In this document: piece after piece, positions 31,472 through 40,780 of the stretch | Layout of the letters: every line of letters starts with the position of its first letter | How positions within the stretch are numbered: the first letter of the stretch is position 1 | Assembly: GCA_017993715.1 (NCBI GenBank) | Contig: JAGOME010000011.1 | Span: forward strand, 1-64,000 | Direction of reading: 5' to 3' | DNA length: 64,000 nucleotides | Source of the DNA: Phycicoccus sp. | GTDB taxonomy: Bacteria > Actinomycetota > Actinomycetes > Actinomycetales > Dermatophilaceae | Notes under the pieces: model-generated | What the model was told of the DNA's origin: nothing | The model's input: the letters and a program-made list of their open reading frames with translations, nothing else | Database searches by the model: none | Position numbers and translations under genes: made by a program

Positions 31472-32434
31472 TCAGCTGGGCGGTGCCGGAGGAGCTCCGT
31501 CGCCGCCGCCGGCCATGGATCCGGCGGTGACGGCCGTCGCGGTGTCGATCGGCACGGTGAGCTTGACGGTGTAGCCCGCGGCGGTGTCCCCGGTCGCCGC
31601 ACCGATCTGGTGAATGCCGCCGTCGTCGCCGAAGACGTTGTCCGTCGCCAGGGTCAACTGGGCCAGGTTGCCCGGGGATGAGGAGTAGCCGTCGGTGGCA
31701 TAGACCGCCTCACAGGCGTTCTGCGGCAACGCCACCTGGGAGGTGCCGATGTTGTTCGTCGAGTCCGTAATGCTGGCCTCGTCGGGGTAGACCTCGAAGT
31801 GGATGTGCGGCCACCGGCCGGAGTAGCAGCCCGGGAAGATGCTCGTGAAGCTGACCACACCGCTCCCATCGGTGATCTGGACGCCCCGCAGGAAGTTCTC
31901 GTTGACGACGGATTGCGAGTACATCGAGTAGTTCCCGTCGGCCGTGCAATGCCACACATACACGGCCGCACCGACCATGGGAGCACCGCCGCCCGCGATG
32001 TCGAGGATCGTCAGTTCCAGCGTCATGGGGACGCCGGTCGCGGTCCCCGACGCCGACCCGAAGCTGGACCGGATGTCCTGACGGACCACTCCGCTCTGCT
32101 CAAGAACGTCGGCTCCGTTGGAGCCATCGCCGGGGTAGGGGCCAGCGGTCTCGTCCGGGATCTCGGTGAGGTCGCCGACGGCGCTCGCCGATGCCGATGC
32201 GCTGGCGGACGCGCTGGCGGTGGCGGTGGCCGAGGTCGACGTCGTGGCGGTCGAGGATCCCGAACCGCATGCGGCCAAACCGGCGCCGGCGATGCCGACG
32301 CCGAACACCTGCAGCGCGCGGCGGCGGTCGAAGAGGGTGCCCAGGTCGAAGGCCAACCCCTGGTCGACGAGCTCCTCATCGGGTCTCGGGAGCGGCCGTC
32401 CCTCGTAGGTCGGTCCCGGGTTACTGCTGGTCAT
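31472..32434 (-). CDS. Exported lipoprotein of the intradiol ring-cleavage dioxygenase family
   Basis: 320 aa. FDRRRALQVFGVGIAGAGLAAC looks like a Tat-type lipoprotein signal, with RRR at 37-39 and the lipid Cys at 56. A pure Ser/Ala/Thr linker (~60-86, with an A-S repeat) then leads to a protocatechuate-3,4-dioxygenase-like domain: IPDETAGPYPGDG, AAVYVWHCTADGNYSMYS, and FPGCYSGRWPHIHFEV, which hold the Tyr/His iron ligands. The ATG at 32434 has AAGGAG upstream. Cell-surface members of this family are known in actinobacteria, but their aromatic substrate is not clear. Probably monocistronic. Confidence 0.88.
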   Translation of the reverse strand: MTSSNPGPTYEGRPLPRPDEELVDQGLAFDLGTLFDRRRALQVFGVGIAGAGLAACGSGSSTATTSTSATATASASASASASASAVGDLTEIPDETAGPYPGDGSNGADVLEQSGVVRQDIRSSFGSASGTATGVPMTLELTILDIAGGGAPMVGAAVYVWHCTADGNYSMYSQSVVNENFLRGVQITDGSGVVSFTSIFPGCYSGRWPHIHFEVYPDEASITDSTNNIGTSQVALPQNACEAVYATDGYSSSPGNLAQLTLATDNVFGDDGGIHQIGAATGDTAAGYTVKLTVPIDTATAVTAGSMAGGGDGAPPAPPS

Positions 32435-32592
32435 CAGCGATGCTCCTTGTTCGGTCGTGCGATGGGTGATGCCCTGAACACTACGAATTCCTTGCGGCGG
32501 ATGTGCTGTGCCGCTGCTGTGCCCCACCTATGGGTCCGGGCCGCCTTGGCTGGGCCCTTCGAGACGGAGCCAGGCGGCGTATCGTTCGGCAA

Positions 32593-32937
32593 ATGGCCGC
32601 GACCGTCGAGGAATACCTCGCAGAGTTCGAGGGTGAGTTGCGGGAGCGGCTTGACGCCATGCGTTCCACGATTCGCGAGGCCGCCCCGGAGGCGGTCGAG
32701 GGCATGTTCTACGGGATGCCGGGCTACAAGCTCGACCGCAAACCGCTGGTGTATTTCGCCGGCTACCCGCGGCATACGGGGTTCTACGCCACCCCCAACG
32801 GGCACGAGGCCTTCGCCCAGGAGTTCGCCGCGTACAAGCAGGGCAAGGGATCAGTCCAGTTTCCCCACGATCAGGCGCTCCCGCTCGGCCTGGTGCGGCG
32901 CGTGGTCGAATTCCGGATCGCCAGCATCCGCGGCTGA
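32593..32937 (+). CDS. DUF1801 (YdhG-like) protein
   Basis: 114-aa small soluble protein. The fold signature is AATVEEYLAEFEGELRERLDAMRSTIREAAPEA followed by YGMPGYKLDRKPLVYFAGYPRHTGFYATP. Related proteins were proposed as iron chaperones, but the role is not established. The ATG at 32593 follows TATCGT (32580-32585) by 7 bases, so it is probably leaderless. It is convergent with alkB. Confidence 0.85.
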   Translation: MAATVEEYLAEFEGELRERLDAMRSTIREAAPEAVEGMFYGMPGYKLDRKPLVYFAGYPRHTGFYATPNGHEAFAQEFAAYKQGKGSVQFPHDQALPLGLVRRVVEFRIASIRG

Positions 32938-32960
32938 GTGGTCCCTGCGGAGCTCGATCG

Positions 32961-33587
32961 TTAGAGGACGCCGCGCACGCGGAACTGGATCGACAGTCGA
33001 GGTCCAACCCGCTGCTTGGTCTTGGGCACGGCATGCTCCCATTCGCGCTGGCAGGCGCCACCCATCACGACGAGATCGCCATGACCCAAACCGAAACGGT
33101 GCGCCGTGCGCCCACCGTTGGGCCGCAGAGCCAAGGTCCGCGGAGCACCGACAGACAGGATCGCGACCATCGTGTCGCTCGATCGGCTCCGCCCAATCCG
33201 ATCACCGTGCCACGCCACAGAATCTGAACCGTCGCGGTAGAGGCACAGACCGCAGGTGAGGAAGGGCTCACCCAACTCCTGCCGATAGTGCGCGCTGAGG
33301 GCGTCGCGACATCGGTCCAACAGCGGATGGGGGAGGGGATCGCGCTCGCCATAGAAGCAGACGAGTCGGGGCACATCCACGACGGCGTCGTACATCGGAC
33401 GTTGCTCGGCCCTCCACGGGACGTCGCGCGCGAGAGCGTCGAACAGCTCATCGGATCCCCCGACCCAGCCGGGGCGCACGTCCAGCCACGACCGCGCGTC
33501 CAGGCAGAGGCGCCTGACGTGGCCGGCCAGGGGGCGCACCTCCAGAGAGGCGTCGAGGTCGAGCAGCGAGCCCTGCAGGCTGTTCAT
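32961..33587 (-). CDS. alkB: AlkB-like 2-oxoglutarate/Fe(II) dioxygenase
   Basis: 208 aa. Likely removes alkyl groups (1-methyladenine, 3-methylcytosine) from DNA or RNA. The Fe ligands are H127 and D129 in WHGDRIG and H185 in WEHAVPK, and 2-oxoglutarate would bind R197 in PRLSIQFR. The length matches the bacterial AlkB family. ATG at 33587. The following 231 bases upstream are non-coding. Confidence 0.92.
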   Translation of the reverse strand: MNSLQGSLLDLDASLEVRPLAGHVRRLCLDARSWLDVRPGWVGGSDELFDALARDVPWRAEQRPMYDAVVDVPRLVCFYGERDPLPHPLLDRCRDALSAHYRQELGEPFLTCGLCLYRDGSDSVAWHGDRIGRSRSSDTMVAILSVGAPRTLALRPNGGRTAHRFGLGHGDLVVMGGACQREWEHAVPKTKQRVGPRLSIQFRVRGVL

Positions 33588-33818
33588 GCGCCCAGGCTAC
33601 GTCATGATCGAACAAATATGCGATAGATGCACTTTCTGAATCCGGCGTCAAGTACTGATGGCATCGTGAGACGCTCCATGGTCTACTGGTGAGATGCGTG
33701 GTGTATCAAGCGTTTTGTGCTTGATGGGCACGCCGGGGGTGGGCATCATGGCGAGAGCGAGAGGTACTCATTCGGGGGATCCCAGAGATCCTGCCCCAAC
33801 CGAGATCGAGGTTCGCCG
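33588..33818. other. Intergenic region between alkB and a lipase-like gene
   Basis: 231 bases with lower GC than the surroundings. It holds a perfect 7-bp inverted repeat ATCAAGC-gttttgt-GCTTGAT (33705-33725), a candidate operator. No small gene is convincing. Confidence 0.5.
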
Positions 33819-34637
33819 ATGCGCGAGAAACTAGAGAAGCTGCAGTCGTTGAGAAATGTCGTCCAGGCGGTCAGTGCCTTGCGCCCGGAGAAGGGCGAGG
33901 ATGGTGAGTCAAACGGCCGGACCACGCTGCTCGTGACCGAGCATCCCCGAGCCGCCTTGGATGCGCTCATGCTGCTCGCCGCGGCACCCATGCTGCGCAA
34001 GGCGCCGATGGGCGACGGGCACGGCGTCCTGGTCCTCCCGGGCATGCTGACCGGTGACGGCTTCACCCGACCGATGAGGGGTTTCCTCACCAATCGGGGC
34101 TACGTTGTGCGCGGCTGGGATCTCGGCCGCAATGTCGGCCCCACGCGCGAAGTGCTGCGCGAGTTGCCCCGGACCCTCGCGGCATTCGCCGAGGAGACCG
34201 GCGGCCCGGTCAGCATCGTCGGCTGGAGTATGGGCGGAGTCTTCGCGCGCCACCTGGCAGCCAGCCATGGCGATCAAGTGCGTCAGGTCATCACCTTCGG
34301 CACTCCGGCGCCCTCGCATCAACGCGATCAGACGCGGGCCGACCAGCGCATCAAGTTCATGGAGCACGTGACTGACCGCGCGACCCGCGAGTACGGCGTG
34401 CCCTCGACCTCGATCTACTCGCGCAATGACGGTTTCGTCGACCCCCATGCCTGCCACGACGAAGAGGGGCCCATGCACGAGAACGTCGAGGTGCGGTGCG
34501 CCCACATCGGCTTCCCGCTGGACGCGGCCACGATGTGGGTCGTCGCCGATCGGCTTGCCCGCCCGGCGGGGAGCGCGGCACCCTTCGTGGCTCCATCGCT
34601 GCTGAGCAAGTACTTAGGCCAGGCACAGGCCGCCTGA
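33819..34637 (+). CDS. Alpha/beta-hydrolase (lipase/esterase-like)
   Basis: 272 aa. The strand VLVLPGMLTGDGFTRPM supplies the oxyanion region, the nucleophile elbow is GWSMGG, and the catalytic His is probably in the CAHIGFPLD region, with Asp in SRNDGFVDPH. It has an N-terminal amphipathic stretch but no signal peptide. ATG at 33819 is chosen because an upstream in-frame extension is Gly/Arg-rich and outside the fold. Resembles triacylglycerol-lipase and PGAP1-like hydrolases in actinobacteria; the substrate is unknown. Confidence 0.85.
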   Translation: MREKLEKLQSLRNVVQAVSALRPEKGEDGESNGRTTLLVTEHPRAALDALMLLAAAPMLRKAPMGDGHGVLVLPGMLTGDGFTRPMRGFLTNRGYVVRGWDLGRNVGPTREVLRELPRTLAAFAEETGGPVSIVGWSMGGVFARHLAASHGDQVRQVITFGTPAPSHQRDQTRADQRIKFMEHVTDRATREYGVPSTSIYSRNDGFVDPHACHDEEGPMHENVEVRCAHIGFPLDAATMWVVADRLARPAGSAAPFVAPSLLSKYLGQAQAA

Positions 34638-34904
34638 CCACAGCAGCCCTCGGACGCCGGCTGGACGTTTCGCGGATCCAGGAGCGCAGGTCTCGCCTTG
34701 ATCGGCGAGCCGCGCCCCTGGGCCCCGGCGGTCTGTGAGGCCTCAGCGAGCCGTGAGCATGTTTTGCGGCACTCTCCATGCGCTATCTCCCTTAGAACCT
34801 TCTTGGCAATCTCTTGGGCTGAGCCTTGCTGTTGGCTGGCCGGTTGGGCACACTGTCGCCCGCGGCGGTCCCCCTGCGCCGCCGCGAACCAAGGATGGTG
34901 CCAC
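34638..34904. other. Intergenic region between two hydrolase genes
   Basis: 267 bases. The end near 34783-34860 is AT-richer (TTAGAACCTTCTTGGCAATC) and holds promoter-like elements, but none with a reliable -35/-10 pair. I see no gene, RNA or hairpin here. Confidence 0.4.
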
Positions 34905-35975
34905 GTGGCTGGATCACCCCCTGCGTCAGGCATGCCTCAACCGTGTGTCGCGCCTGCGCTCCCGCTGCTCCCCGGGCCGCCGCAGCCGGCGGCGTTGGCT
35001 GACCCGCGCCCGCGGGGCCCCAAGATCGGGACGCAGCGGACCACGCCGGCGCGCTGGCAACCGAGCGTGGCGATCGGCGCCGAGGGCTTCGTCACTGACC
35101 TGGACGGCCCGGTCCACTGGGTGCGCTGGGGTGAGGCGTCGACCGCACCTGATGTCCCCCCGGCGGTGTTCGTCCACGGGTTGGGCGGCTCCCATCTGGA
35201 CTGGTCCGAGGTGGCGCCTGCCCTGGTCGACCATCGCGTCGGCTATGCGCTGGACCTGCGCGGATTTGGCCTGTCGCCGGTTGGGGGCGGATCCCGGGTC
35301 GAGCAGCAGGCGCGCCTGCTCGTCCGATTCGTCGACGCCGTCGTGGGCCGATCCGTACGTCTGGTCGGCCACGGCATGGGGGCCTTGGTCTGCCTCCTCG
35401 CAGCCCAGGCGTACGCGAGCCGCGTGCACAGCCTGGTCCTGCTCGCGCCGACGCTGCCCCACCGGCGGACCCAGGCCGGCCCCGGCATCGCTCGGGAACG
35501 TGCCTGGCACACGCCCACCGGGATACTCGAGGGATTGGCCCGCCGCAGCCACAGCACGCACTCGAGCAAGGTCACCGTGCGGGGATACCTCGACCGCGTC
35601 TTCGCCGACCCGCGGCGCGCACCCTCGGGGGTGGTCGAGCGGACCGGTGAGTTGCTGCGCCTGCGGACGTCACGACCAGAGGATTTCGGCGACATTGACC
35701 GCGCCTACACGCTGGCAGCCCGATCGGTCCATCGAGTCCTGCGTGGCCGGCGCAGGTTCGCCACCACCTTGCAGGAGATTGATGTCCCGGTCCTCATCGT
35801 CCACGCACGCGAGGATCGTGTCGTGCCCGCCGCGGCGTCTCGGACGGTCGCGATGCGCCATCTGCACTGGACGTATGTCGAATTACCGCAGGGAGGTCAT
35901 GTCCCGCACCTTGAGGACCCCGATCTGCTGATCGACATCATCGGAGACTGGTGGGCGGCCAGCTCGGCAGTGTGA
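34905..35975 (+). CDS. Alpha/beta-fold hydrolase
   Basis: 356 aa with a ~65-residue Pro/Ala/Arg-rich N-terminus before the fold. Oxyanion motif FVHGLGGSHLDW, nucleophile elbow GHGMGA (Gly in place of the usual Ser: G-H-G-M-G), acid in HAREDRVVP and a C-terminal His in LPQGGHVPHLE. The elbow lacks the usual Ser/Asp/Cys nucleophile, so it may be non-hydrolytic or use another residue. The GTG at 34905 has AAGGA 9 bases upstream; a longer frame upstream looks like a non-coding extension. It precedes recO by ~110 bases. Confidence 0.8.
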   Translation: MAGSPPASGMPQPCVAPALPLLPGPPQPAALADPRPRGPKIGTQRTTPARWQPSVAIGAEGFVTDLDGPVHWVRWGEASTAPDVPPAVFVHGLGGSHLDWSEVAPALVDHRVGYALDLRGFGLSPVGGGSRVEQQARLLVRFVDAVVGRSVRLVGHGMGALVCLLAAQAYASRVHSLVLLAPTLPHRRTQAGPGIARERAWHTPTGILEGLARRSHSTHSSKVTVRGYLDRVFADPRRAPSGVVERTGELLRLRTSRPEDFGDIDRAYTLAARSVHRVLRGRRRFATTLQEIDVPVLIVHAREDRVVPAAASRTVAMRHLHWTYVELPQGGHVPHLEDPDLLIDIIGDWWAASSAV

Positions 35976-36084
35976 TGCTGTGGGCCCGCAACCGGTGTGT
36001 GTGCGCCCTGGCTGCTGGCAGACGAGGCGGGCAGCTCCGGCCCGGCGCAGCGCCAATGTCGGCCACAGCACCGACAATGGGTCG

Positions 36085-36810
36085 GTGCCCCTCTACCGCG
36101 ACGAGGCGATCGTCCTGCGCACCCACAAGTTGGGTGAGGCCGATCGCATCATCACCGCCCTGAGCCGCCGGCTCGGCAAGGTGCGGACCGTCGCCAAGGG
36201 CGTGCGGCGCACCAAGAGCAGATTCGGTGCGCGTCTTGAGCCGGGCATGCTGGTCGATCTCCAGTGTTACGAGGGCCGCAATCTGGACACAGTGACGCAG
36301 GTCGAGACCAAGGAGGCGTGGGGCGGCCAACTGGCCCGCAACTACGAGGCGTGGGTGGCGTCGTGTGCCGTCCTGGAGACCTGTGACCGGCTGACCGAGG
36401 AGCGTGAGCCGGCGCTCCAGCAGTACCTCCTGCTCGGTGGCGCTCTCCGCTCGCTCGCGCACGGCCCACACGAGCCGGGCCTGGTCCTGGATGCCTATTT
36501 GCTCAGGGCGATGGCCATCGCGGGATGGGCGCCAAGCTTCCACGACTGCGCCAAGTGTGGTGCCCTCGGACCGCACCGGGCCTTCCATGTGGCCTCCGGT
36601 GGATCCGTCTGCCCCAGTTGCCGCCCGCCAGGATCCGCTGCCCCCGCGCCAGAGACCATGCGCCTCCTCGCGGGGCTGCTGGCCGGCGACTGGGTCGTTG
36701 CCGGCGAGTCGGATCCTCGGCATCGCCGCGAGGGCAGCGGCCTGACGGCGGCATTCCTCCAATGGCACCTGGAACGCGGCGTCCGCTCGCTCCGTATGGT
36801 GGAGCGGTGA
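36085..36810 (+). CDS. recO: DNA repair protein RecO
   Basis: 241 aa. Loads RecA with RecR in gap repair. OB-fold start [28 protein letters not shown], then a helical part, and a zinc site C-x2-C ... C-x2-C ([13 protein letters not shown] ... VCPSC). The GTG at 36085 follows GACAAT (36073-36078) by 6 bases, hence probably leaderless. The stop overlaps the uppS start (GTGA). Confidence 0.93.
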   Translation: MPLYRDEAIVLRTHKLGEADRIITALSRRLGKVRTVAKGVRRTKSRFGARLEPGMLVDLQCYEGRNLDTVTQVETKEAWGGQLARNYEAWVASCAVLETCDRLTEEREPALQQYLLLGGALRSLAHGPHEPGLVLDAYLLRAMAIAGWAPSFHDCAKCGALGPHRAFHVASGGSVCPSCRPPGSAAPAPETMRLLAGLLAGDWVVAGESDPRHRREGSGLTAAFLQWHLERGVRSLRMVER

Positions 36811-37592
36811 CTGTGCCCGCCCCGTATGCCGCGCCGTTTGCGCACCCGTCCGGCGCGCGACCGCCACAGATCCCCGGGGAGTTCCTCCCTCGTCACGTTG
36901 CGGTCGTCATGGATGGCAACGGCCGCTGGGCCAACGAGCGCGGGCTGCCGCGGACCAAGGGTCACGAGGCCGGCGAGGCGGCGCTTCTCGACGTCGTGGC
37001 CGGCGCGATCGAGATCGGCGTCCCCCACCTGTCCGCCTACGCGTTCTCCACCGAGAACTGGAAGAGGTCGGCGGATGAGGTCCGCTTCCTCATGGGCTTC
37101 AACCGTGACGTCATCCGCCGTCGACGAGATCAGCTCAACTCCTGGGGGGTGCGGATGCGCTGGGTGGGGCGCCGGCCGCGGCTCTGGGGCTCGGTCATCA
37201 AGGAGCTGGAGGTTGCTCAGGAGATGACCCGCAACAACACCGGTCTCACGCTGTACTTCTGCGTCAACTACGGCGGGCGGGCCGAGATCGGCGATGCCGC
37301 GCGCGCGATCGCCCTCGATGTGGCCCAGGGGCGACTCAAGGCGTCCGCCGTTGACGAGCGAACAATCGCCCGCTACCTCCCCGAGCCGACAATGCCCGAT
37401 GTCGACCTTTTCGTGCGCTCCTCAGGTGAGCAGCGGACGAGCAACTTTCTTTTGTGGCAGAGCGCCTATGCCGAGATGGTCTTTCAGGATCGGCTCTGGC
37501 CGGACTATGACCGACGGGATCTGTGGTCGGCGATCTCCACGTATGCCGCGCGCGACCGGCGCTTTGGCGGAGCCATCGACCGCCCCAACTGA
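36807..37592 (+). CDS. uppS: Isoprenyl (undecaprenyl/decaprenyl) diphosphate synthase
   Basis: 261 aa cis-prenyltransferase that builds the lipid carrier for peptidoglycan and other wall polymers. D36 in [13 protein letters not shown] is the catalytic Asp, followed by [11 protein letters not shown] and the C-terminal [15 protein letters not shown]. Chain length (C50 or C55) is not readable. GTG at 36807 overlaps the recO stop, so the pair is coupled; recO-uppS is the standard actinobacterial order. Confidence 0.93.
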   Translation: MTVPAPYAAPFAHPSGARPPQIPGEFLPRHVAVVMDGNGRWANERGLPRTKGHEAGEAALLDVVAGAIEIGVPHLSAYAFSTENWKRSADEVRFLMGFNRDVIRRRRDQLNSWGVRMRWVGRRPRLWGSVIKELEVAQEMTRNNTGLTLYFCVNYGGRAEIGDAARAIALDVAQGRLKASAVDERTIARYLPEPTMPDVDLFVRSSGEQRTSNFLLWQSAYAEMVFQDRLWPDYDRRDLWSAISTYAARDRRFGGAIDRPN

Positions 37593-37618
37593 CCTCACCC
37601 GAGGGCCTCCTCGGTGGC

Positions 37619-38005
37619 TCAGTGAGCCGAGCAGATCCCGAAGATCTCGACCGTGTGTGTGACGGCCCGATAGCCATGCTCGGCCGCCACAGTCGCGGCC
37701 CACTGCTCGACAGTCGGGCCCTCCACCTCGACGGTGCGACCGCATTCGCGGCACACCAGGTGGTGATGATGGCCGGAGCCGCAGACCCGATAGGCGAGCT
37801 CGCCGTCATCAGTACGCAGCACGTCGACCTCGCCCTCGGTCGCCATCGCCTGCAGGTTCCGATAGACCGTGGCGAGCCCCACGGGCGACCCGGCCTGGTC
37901 CAGGCGGGCGTGGATCTCCTGCGCCGAGGCGAACTCGGTGTTGGAGGCGAGCGCCTCGGCGATGGCGGTGCGCTGGCGGGTCGGGCGGCGGGCTGTCGTG
38001 CTCAT
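37619..38005 (-). CDS. zur: Fur-family regulator, Zur type
   Basis: 128 aa. Winged helix ~10-80 (VGLATVYRNLQAMATEGEVDVL), dimer domain with the metal site HHHHLVCRECG, and the C-terminal GICSAH. It is the last gene of a zinc-transporter operon (znuA-znuC-znuB-zur), overlapping znuB by 4 bases, which identifies it as the zinc-sensing member. It would repress the operon and itself through the palindrome at 40779. Confidence 0.9.
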   Translation of the reverse strand: MSTTARRPTRQRTAIAEALASNTEFASAQEIHARLDQAGSPVGLATVYRNLQAMATEGEVDVLRTDDGELAYRVCGSGHHHHLVCRECGRTVEVEGPTVEQWAATVAAEHGYRAVTHTVEIFGICSAH

Positions 38006-39036
38006 CGGACCCCTCCGACCGACTGGGTCGCCGTGGGCTCGTCGGTCGCGCGGGCATCGCTTTCCGAGCGATCGGCGTGGCCCGCGTGCTCATCCCAATG
38101 ATCGGCATGGGCCGCATGGCGATGTCCGTCATGGAGGTAGTCAATGTGGTCACCGTGGGAGACCTGGGCGTGTCCGCAACCGGGACCATGCTCGTGGGTG
38201 TGCCGTTCGGCAGAGGTGTGCCGCGCCTTGGCAGCTCGACGCAGGGTCGCCCCCAAGGCACTGGCGACGAGGAAGCACGCGATGGCGACCAGGACAATGG
38301 TGCCGCCCGAGGGGGTCGCCGCGTAGTAACTGATCCACACGCCACTCACACTGCTGAGGACGCCGAAGATGCTGGCCCACACCATGGTGCCGGCGAAGCT
38401 GCGCCCGATGAGCTGGGCCGTGGCGTTGGGCAGGATCATGAGGGCAGAGATGAGCAGGAGGCCGACAATGCGCATGGAGACCACGACCGTGACGGCGGTG
38501 AGCGCTGCCAGCGCCAGGTTGAGCGCGACGACGGGCAGTCCCATGGCGCGGGCATACTCCTCATCCTGGGCAACGGCGAAAAGTCGTTGGCGCAGAACGA
38601 TCGTCACCACGAGCACCACGGTGGCCAGGGCTGCGACAACCACCAGGTCCGCAGGGCTGGTGGTCAGGATCGCCCCGAAGAGGTAGCCGGTGAGGTTGGC
38701 GGGGGAGGACGTCGATCGAGAGATCAGGACCACGCCCAGAGCGATCCCTCCGTAGAACATCACGGCCAAGGCAATATCCGCGCTGGTGCGGCCGCGGACC
38801 CGGATCACCTCGATGGCGATGGCGGCAAGGATGGCCGCGATCAGCGCGGTCCACACGGGCGCCTGCCCGGTCAGGACGCCCACCGCGACCCCGGCCAAGG
38901 CCACGTGTCCCAGGCCGTCCCCGATCAAGGAGAGCCGCCGCTGGACGAGGAAGACACCCACGAGGGGCGCGGCCAGACCCACGAGGAGGGCGGCGAGCAG
39001 GGCCTGGCGCATGAAGGCCAGTTCGAGGATCTCCAT
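38002..39036 (-). CDS. znuB: Zinc ABC transporter permease with His-rich tail
   Basis: 344 aa. About eight transmembrane helices of the ABC-3 family (LVQRRLSLIGDGLGHVALAGVAVG near the start) through ~270, then a ~75-residue cytoplasmic tail packed with histidines: HTSAERHTHEHGPGCGH, HGDHIDYLHDGHRHAAHADHWDEHAGHAD. The tail is unusual for the family and could hold or buffer zinc. Coupled to znuC (1-base overlap) and zur (4-base overlap). Confidence 0.92.
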   Translation of the reverse strand: MEILELAFMRQALLAALLVGLAAPLVGVFLVQRRLSLIGDGLGHVALAGVAVGVLTGQAPVWTALIAAILAAIAIEVIRVRGRTSADIALAVMFYGGIALGVVLISRSTSSPANLTGYLFGAILTTSPADLVVVAALATVVLVVTIVLRQRLFAVAQDEEYARAMGLPVVALNLALAALTAVTVVVSMRIVGLLLISALMILPNATAQLIGRSFAGTMVWASIFGVLSSVSGVWISYYAATPSGGTIVLVAIACFLVASALGATLRRAAKARHTSAERHTHEHGPGCGHAQVSHGDHIDYLHDGHRHAAHADHWDEHAGHADRSESDARATDEPTATQSVGGVR

Positions 39037-39851
39037 CAGCGGTGCTCGTTCGTCGACGTGGTCAGTGGGACGGGGGCGAGGATCGCAGGAGGGGAGAGCG
39101 CGACGGCATCGTCCGGGTGGTGGTGATCGGAGCCTGGGTGGGCATGGTCGCTGCTCGTGGCGAGGTGCGCGGCATACGCCGCCGGTGTCCCATCGAAATC
39201 GATCCGGCCACCATCCAGGCAGACAATCCGCGTGACGATGTCCTCGAGGGCATCGAGTTCATGGGTGACGATGAGCAGGGCCGTGCCGTCCTGGGCGAGC
39301 CCACGCAGGACCTCGGCCAGCACGACCTGGTTCGCGGCGTCGACCCCGGCGGTCGGCTCATCCATGACCAGGACGTCCGGTTCACCGGCGAGGGCGCGCG
39401 CGATGAGCACCCGACGTTGCTGCCCGCCGGACAGGGTGGCGACCTCGTGCGTCGCGCGATCGGCCAGGCCCACGACAGTGAGCGCGCGCATCACCAGGTC
39501 GCGATCCAGCCGCCTCATAGGTCGCCACCAGGGGCGCTGGGGCAGCCGCCCCATCTCGACGATCTCCTTGACAGTGGAGCGAACAGCCGCAGCCAACGTG
39601 TGCCGTTGGGGAACGTACCCGAGGCGCGGGTGCGGTCCGCCAACGTTCAGGTCTTGGCCCCAAAGTTGCACCTCTCCATCCAGGAGGGGCACCAAGCCGA
39701 GGAGCCCTCGGACGAGCGTTGACTTGCCCGACCCGTTGGGCCCGAGCAGGGCGACGACCTCCCCGTCGTGGATGCTCAGGTCCGCATCCACGACCACGGG
39801 GACGTCGTCGTAGCCGAAGCTCGCGCAGCGAGCCTCGATCAGGATCGTCAC
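39036..39851 (-). CDS. znuC: Zinc ABC transporter ATP-binding protein
   Basis: 271 aa. Walker A GPNGSGKSTLV, signature LSGGQQRRVLIARAL, Walker B VLVMDEPTAGVD, and a histidine-containing C-terminal extension (SSDHAHPGSDHHHPDD). The GTG at 39851 is chosen because AGGAG lies 5 bases upstream and it overlaps the znuA stop (GTGA); a GTG at 39857 is two codons upstream. Confidence 0.93.
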   Translation of the reverse strand: MTILIEARCASFGYDDVPVVVDADLSIHDGEVVALLGPNGSGKSTLVRGLLGLVPLLDGEVQLWGQDLNVGGPHPRLGYVPQRHTLAAAVRSTVKEIVEMGRLPQRPWWRPMRRLDRDLVMRALTVVGLADRATHEVATLSGGQQRRVLIARALAGEPDVLVMDEPTAGVDAANQVVLAEVLRGLAQDGTALLIVTHELDALEDIVTRIVCLDGGRIDFDGTPAAYAAHLATSSDHAHPGSDHHHPDDAVALSPPAILAPVPLTTSTNEHR

Positions 39852-40780
39852 CTGCACTCCTGTCCCGTGCGCAGCGTTGCCAGATTGGCTTGCATGATCT
39901 CGCCGTACGTGGTCCCGGCCGAGGCGTCGTTGATGCCCTCCACCGGGTCCAGGACGAGGACCTCGACTCCAGTCTCCCTTGCCAGCGTCTCGACCAGGGC
40001 CGCACTGACCAACGGCTCGGCGTAGATCGTGCGCACACCGGCCTCACGCACGTGCGCCGCGACTTCGGCGAGGTCGGCGGCGGTGGGCTCGGCCTCGGGA
40101 GAGAGTCCGGTCACGGCCACTTGGTGCAAGTGATAGCGGTCGGCGAGATAGGCAAAGGCGGCATGTCCGGTCACCAGCTCGGTCGAGGCGCACTGTGCCA
40201 AGCCGGCCGTGAACTCGTCGTCGAGGGCAGTGAGCTCCGCGGCATACGTCGCGGCATTCGACCGGTACTCCGTGGCGTTCTTGGGATCGGTCGTGGCCAG
40301 GCGCTCGCCGAGGGCCGTGGCGACATCGGCCAACCGCGTCGGGTCGAGCCAGAAATGCGGATCGGTGGCCTCGGTATCACCGTGGTCGTGGCCGTCATCG
40401 ACTCCGGTCAGGGTCGTGCGGGCATCGTCGGTGACGTCGAATGCCGCCGTGGCCGGCAGTGAGGCGACGGCATCGTCGACGGCGGGCTGGAAGCCATGGA
40501 GGTAAACGACGAGGGACGCGTCCTGCAGCCCCGCCACGGCCTTGGGGGTGAGCTCGAGATCGTGGGGCTCGGCTCCCGGAGGGGTCAGCCCGGTCACCGT
40601 GACGTGATTGCCGCCGACGCGCTGGACTGCCTCCTGCAGGACGGCAAACGAGGCCGTCACCGAGAGGGTGGGCGCGTCAGCAGTGCCGGCAGTGGACGTT
40701 TCGGAGTCGGTGGCGCAGCCCGTCAAGGCAAGGGCGGCGAGCGGAATCAGTCCAGCGACGTGACGATGGCGAAGCTTCAT
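39848..40780 (-). CDS. znuA: Zinc ABC transporter substrate-binding lipoprotein
   Basis: About 310 aa. Lipobox LALTGC with lipid Cys22, then the ZnuA fold: metal His in PPGAEPHDLELTP, a His/Asp-rich loop DDGHDHGDTEATDPHFWLDP, GHAAFAYLADRY and the C-terminal acid in the EPLVSAALVE region. It starts the operon znuA-znuC-znuB-zur. The ATG at 40780 and an in-frame ATG at 40795 are both buried in the palindrome, so the start is uncertain by five codons. Confidence 0.93.
   Translation of the reverse strand: MKLRHRHVAGLIPLAALALTGCATDSETSTAGTADAPTLSVTASFAVLQEAVQRVGGNHVTVTGLTPPGAEPHDLELTPKAVAGLQDASLVVYLHGFQPAVDDAVASLPATAAFDVTDDARTTLTGVDDGHDHGDTEATDPHFWLDPTRLADVATALGERLATTDPKNATEYRSNAATYAAELTALDDEFTAGLAQCASTELVTGHAAFAYLADRYHLHQVAVTGLSPEAEPTAADLAEVAAHVREAGVRTIYAEPLVSAALVETLARETGVEVLVLDPVEGINDASAGTTYGEIMQANLATLRTGQECR

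Noticed and set aside
32166..32260. Short DNA repeats around 32170-32240 as a mobile or tandem element
   Set aside because: They simply encode the Ser/Ala linker of the dioxygenase lipoprotein.
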